64,000 bases of DNA from assembly GCA_036387415.1 (NCBI GenBank), contig DASVTU010000019.1:434001-498000 (forward strand). Reading direction: 5' to 3'. Source of the DNA: DASVTU01 sp036387415 (GTDB lineage: Bacteria; Acidobacteriota; Blastocatellia; Pyrinomonadales; Pyrinomonadaceae). The notes beneath the pieces are model-generated. The model ran no database searches. It worked only from the letters and a program-made list of their open reading frames with translations, and was not told where the DNA came from. Positions 60,894 through 64,000 of the stretch are shown here, piece after piece (the first letter of the stretch is position 1; each line of letters starts with the position of its first letter). A program made the position numbers and the translations under genes.

Positions 60894-62213
60894 ATGTCGG
60901 TTGAAAAAGGCACGGAGATGGCTCCCGCGAAGGGACGGCTCGGCGTTCTGCTCGTCGGCCTCGGCGCGGTCAGCACCACTTTTATCGCGGGCGTCGAAGC
61001 CATCAAAAAAGGACTCGCCGACCCTGTAGGCAGCCTCACGCAGATGGGCGCTATCCGCCTCGGCAAGCGGACGGACGACCGCAATCCACTCATCAAGGAT
61101 TTCCTGCCGCTCGCGGATTTGAAAGACCTCGTTTTCGGCGCGTGGGACATCTTTCCGGATTCAGCCTACGAAGCCGCCATGCATGCCGGTGTCTTGGAGA
61201 AAGAATTGCTCGCGCAACTCCGCACGCCTTTGCAAAAGATTAAGCCGATGGCCGCCGTCTTCGACCAGCACTACGTCAAACGCTTGAACGGCGAGAACGT
61301 CAAAACGGGCAAGCACAAATTGGAGTTGGCCGAACAGTTGATTGACGAAATTGCGGAGTTCAAACGTAAGAATAAATGCTCGCGTCTCGTCATGGTCTGG
61401 GCGGCTTCGACCGAAATCTTCCTCAAACAACACGCCGTCCACAAGACGCTCAAAAGCTTCGAGCAGGCCATGCGCGACAATCATAAGTCAATCGCGCCCT
61501 CGATGATTTACGCGTACGCTGCGCTCAAATCCGGCGTCCCCTTCGCCAACGGTGCGCCCAATCTGACGGTCGATATTCCCGCGCTCACCGAACTCGCAGA
61601 CGAGATGCGAGTGCCCGTCTGCGGCAAAGATTTCAAGACAGGTCAGACGTTGATGAAGACCATCCTCGCGCCCGGTCTAAAATCGCGCATGCTCGGTCTG
61701 CACGGCTGGTACTCGACCAACATTCTCGGCAATCGCGACGGCGAAGTCCTCGACGACCCCGAATCCTTCAAGACCAAAGAGGAGTCGAAGCTCTCCGTGC
61801 TCGAATACATCTTGCAACCGGAGCTTTATCCGCAACTCTACAAAGACTTCTCGCACGTCGTCCGCATCAACTACTATCCGCCGCGCGGCGACAACAAAGA
61901 AGGTTGGGACAACATCGACATCTTCGGCTGGCTCGGCTATCCGATGCAGATAAAAATCGACTTCCTCTGCCGCGATTCCATCCTCGCCGCGCCCATCGTG
62001 CTCGACCTCGCGCTCTTTCTCGACCTCGCCCAACGCTCCGGCATGAAGGGTGTGCAGGAATGGCTCTCCTTCTATTTCAAATCGCCCATGACCGCGCCCA
62101 CGCTCTATCCCGAACACGACATCTTTATCCAACTCATGAAACTCAAGAACACGCTTCGACACCTGCGCGGCGAAGACTTGATTACGCATCTCGGACTCGA
62201 ATACTACGACTAG
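60894..62213 (+). CDS. ino1: Myo-inositol-1-phosphate (1L) synthase
   Basis: 439 residues from ATG 60894, with GGAGG 12 bases before. The NAD-binding loop VGLGAVSTTFIAG opens the protein. The MIPS core follows, including TQMGAIR, the GAPNLTVDIPALTELA stretch, CGKDFKTGQT and SYNHLGNNDG-like NRDGE regions; the FKTGQT Lys and nearby Lys residues form the active site. It converts glucose 6-phosphate to inositol 3-phosphate. In bacteria, inositol is used for phosphatidylinositol or thiols; no partner is adjacent. Monocistronic by its terminator. Confidence 0.92.
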   Translation: MSVEKGTEMAPAKGRLGVLLVGLGAVSTTFIAGVEAIKKGLADPVGSLTQMGAIRLGKRTDDRNPLIKDFLPLADLKDLVFGAWDIFPDSAYEAAMHAGVLEKELLAQLRTPLQKIKPMAAVFDQHYVKRLNGENVKTGKHKLELAEQLIDEIAEFKRKNKCSRLVMVWAASTEIFLKQHAVHKTLKSFEQAMRDNHKSIAPSMIYAYAALKSGVPFANGAPNLTVDIPALTELADEMRVPVCGKDFKTGQTLMKTILAPGLKSRMLGLHGWYSTNILGNRDGEVLDDPESFKTKEESKLSVLEYILQPELYPQLYKDFSHVVRINYYPPRGDNKEGWDNIDIFGWLGYPMQIKIDFLCRDSILAAPIVLDLALFLDLAQRSGMKGVQEWLSFYFKSPMTAPTLYPEHDIFIQLMKLKNTLRHLRGEDLITHLGLEYYD

Positions 62214-62248
62214 CCGCCGTATCAATTCGACCCGCGGACAACCTTTCA

Positions 62249-62290
62249 GGGGCGCGTTGCGGGATTCAACGCGCCCCTTCTTGTTTCTCC
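62249..62290 (+). terminator. Rho-independent terminator of the inositol synthase gene
   Basis: A perfect 12-bp stem AGGGGCGCGTTG/CAACGCGCCCCT around a 7-base loop, followed by TTCTTGTTTCT, 35 bases after the stop codon. Confidence 0.85.
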
Positions 62291-62764
62291 TCATGCAAAC
62301 GTCGGAGAAGAATTTTCTCGTCATCCACCGTCGGCAACGTTCTGCTCCATACCTTTAACGTTTAGGTATACGGGGCGAGCCGTTTTTCGTCTCTTCTCAA
62401 ATTATTAACATTTAATGTCAGATTTTTTGTACCGTAAAATGTCATCCGCGGACGCTTCCGCCAGCGTTTCTCAAATCGACGCAAAAGCTTATTTCCCTGA
62501 TATTTTGTGATGACAAACGGCGCGGAGTCGTATATATAGTGCTCGCTATTATCAAACGCTCGCGGAGCGCGGCACGCCGTGAGGCAAACCGTGGCTTCGC
62601 GGCGCACATCTTAAGAGTAGCGGTTCGTTCTTTGCATGGAGAGACAGGGTGATGCGGCCATGAGAGGCCGGCGAGCCGCCAAACGCGTGCGGCACTGCTT
62701 CCGCAAACCTTCTCAGATGAGGCACGCATCACGACCTCGAACGCTCCAGGCAAGGAGGGCGACC
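62291..62764. other. Long AT-rich upstream region and leader of the Clp-like gene
   Basis: About 470 bases without a clear gene. The part 62360-62550 is AT-rich, with repeated ATTTAATGTC and AAAATGTC-like words. A promoter candidate at 62510-62540 would give a leader of about 220 bases rich in short stems (GCGGCCATGAGAGGCCGGC). Only very short frames lie in it. Confidence 0.5.
62510..62540 (+). promoter_or_regulatory. Candidate promoter of the Clp-like gene
   Basis: ATGACA (62510-62515, 5 of 6) with TATATA or TATAGT at 62533-62540, spacer 17-19. The start would be near 62547. Confidence 0.4.
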
Positions 62765-63973
62765 ATGATTGCAGAGATGGAGAAACAGAAAATTACAACC
62801 AATACGACGGTCTTCCTTGACCCCGACCAGAAGAGTCCGCGCGCGGCGGAGTTTGAAGAGAAACTCGGCGCACGCATCGTCGGACAGGAGCGTGCGGTAC
62901 GCCGCATGAGCGGCCTCTATCAGATTTTTCTCGCGGGCATGAACCCGCTTAACCGTCCCGTCGGCACGATGCTTTTCCTCGGCCCCACAGGTTCGGGTAA
63001 AACTCGCGTCGTCGAGGCCGCCGCCGAAGTGCTTTTTGGCGACCCCAGTGCGGTTATCAAAATCGACTGCGCCGAATTTCAGCACTCGCACGAAATTGCC
63101 AAACTCATCGGCTCGCCTCCGGGCTACCTCGGCCACCGCGAAACCTCGCCCATGTTGACGCAGGAGAATCTCGACCGTTACCACACCGAAGACGTGAAAC
63201 TTTCGCTCGTCCTCTTCGACGAAATCGAGAAAGCTTCCGACAGTTTGTGGCAACTCCTGCTCGGCATCCTCGACAAAGCGACGCTCACGTTGGGCGACAA
63301 TCGCCGCGTGGATTTCTCTCACGCGATGGTGATTATGACCTCCAATCTCGGTGCGCGCGAGATGTCGGAATTGATTTCCGGCGGCATCGGTTTCGCCCCG
63401 ACGCAGGGCGGCAAGAACCCGAACGATACCGAAGTTGACCAGAAGATTTATCGCACGGCGGTCGAAGCGGCGCGGCGCAAGTTCTCGCCGGAGTTCATGA
63501 ACAGGATTGACAAGGTAGTGGTCTTCCGCTCGCTCAAAGAACATCACCTCCGTCAGATTCTCGACCTCGAACTGGCATCTGTGCAAGACCGCATCATGCG
63601 TTCCGCCGGAACGAAGTTTGTCTTCCATTGCTCGGACGCGGCCAAAGACATGCTGCTCAAGGAAGGCATCGACTTCAAGTATGGTGCGCGTCATCTGAAG
63701 CGTTCGATTGAGCGATTCCTCGTCTATCCTCTCTCGAACCTGGTGGCGACCGAACAGGTCGGACTCGGCGATCTCGTCTACATCGACTTGAACGAGAACA
63801 ACAACAAACTCGTCTTCTCGAAACGCTCTGGCGGCGCACTCGTCAGCGATGTTGCCGAGACGGAAGATGAATCGGAGAAGCCGGAAGCCAAGTCGGGCGG
63901 CGTCGCGCTTCCGCTCCCGCAGGCCAAGGTGGCGCGCAGAGGACAGGGACGCGGCGAAAAATCCGAAAGCTGA
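62765..63973 (+). CDS. Single-domain Clp/Hsp100-like AAA+ ATPase (D2-only)
   Basis: 402 residues from ATG 62765, set by AAGGAGGG seven bases before; an upstream in-frame ATG at 62636 would add 43 basic residues. Walker A GPTGSGKT is at 73-80, the pore loop GYLG at 120-123, Walker B LVLFDEIEKA at 148-157, the arginine finger in FMNRID, and sensor-2 GARHLKR at 307-313. The domain matches the second AAA+ module of ClpA/ClpB/ClpC, but the N-domain and D1 are absent. After sensor-1 (TSNLGARE) it has IGF (208-210), the position of ClpP-binding loops. An unfoldase role is inferred. Confidence 0.85.
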   Translation: MIAEMEKQKITTNTTVFLDPDQKSPRAAEFEEKLGARIVGQERAVRRMSGLYQIFLAGMNPLNRPVGTMLFLGPTGSGKTRVVEAAAEVLFGDPSAVIKIDCAEFQHSHEIAKLIGSPPGYLGHRETSPMLTQENLDRYHTEDVKLSLVLFDEIEKASDSLWQLLLGILDKATLTLGDNRRVDFSHAMVIMTSNLGAREMSELISGGIGFAPTQGGKNPNDTEVDQKIYRTAVEAARRKFSPEFMNRIDKVVVFRSLKEHHLRQILDLELASVQDRIMRSAGTKFVFHCSDAAKDMLLKEGIDFKYGARHLKRSIERFLVYPLSNLVATEQVGLGDLVYIDLNENNNKLVFSKRSGGALVSDVAETEDESEKPEAKSGGVALPLPQAKVARRGQGRGEKSES

Positions 63974-64000
63974 AATTCAAGCCGACAACAACAACTCACA

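Noticed and set aside
1..64000. tRNA, rRNA or riboswitch genes
   Set aside because: I saw no convincing T-loop/acceptor pattern or known riboswitch core; a covariance-model search would settle it.

Overview
The window is a GC-rich chromosomal segment from a Gram-negative bacterium. It encodes lipid A synthesis (lpxD), a heptose-containing LPS core pathway (waaC, waaF, gmhB and split hldE functions), an Oar-like TonB-dependent receptor with a carboxypeptidase-regulatory domain, an NtrYX-type sensor/regulator pair, and an ABC-2 permease fused to an M1-like peptidase. This mix, with a GH57/DUF4912 glucan pair, best fits Acidobacteriota, probably the Blastocatellia/Pyrinomonadales side. That placement is inferred from gene content only; there is no rRNA in the window.

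Layout. 0-8.4 kb, mostly minus strand: a nucleotide-sugar epimerase, UDP-glucose dehydrogenase, a FecR-like protein, a Tat-exported glycosylasparaginase, phytoene/squalene and polyprenyl diphosphate synthases, two unknowns. 8.6-16.4 kb, plus strand: coaBC, two tandem family-4 uracil-DNA glycosylase homologues (the second without Fe-S ligands), priA, lpxD, a small orphan protein. 16.4-25.4 kb, minus strand: ferritin-like protein, SDR, GT28 glycosyltransferase plus radical SAM protein, APC permease, large TonB receptor. 25.6-30.3 kb: an ABC ATPase and permease-peptidase fusion with foreign composition. 30.4-46.1 kb: NtrX/NtrY-like pair, CPBP protein, citrate synthase, SAM hydrolase, glycine-zipper protein, cysteine desulfurase and IscU-like scaffold, M28 peptidase, a frameshifted gene, a class A PBP. 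46.3-54.4 kb: a nine-gene plus-strand run (K+ channel, SDR, waaF, gmhB, rfaE1, rfaE2, waaC, methyltransferase, DUF3108). 54.6-64 kb: DUF4912, GH57 branching enzyme, glycerophosphodiesterase, AraC regulator, a vWA protein, inositol-phosphate synthase, a one-domain Clp-like ATPase.

Two signals cut across the gene map. First, GATC is almost absent (about 8 sites by hand in roughly 59 kb), except in the 25.6-30.3 kb ABC/peptidase segment (about 26 sites in 4.6 kb). This points to genome-wide GATC avoidance and a recently acquired segment. Second, at least 17 intergenic spaces carry long inverted repeats whose arms are built from tandem 7-8 base units. The unit differs from place to place and some are shared between distant loci. 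These elements lie between genes in every orientation, including divergent promoter regions, and sometimes supply the last codons of a gene, so they are not simply terminators.
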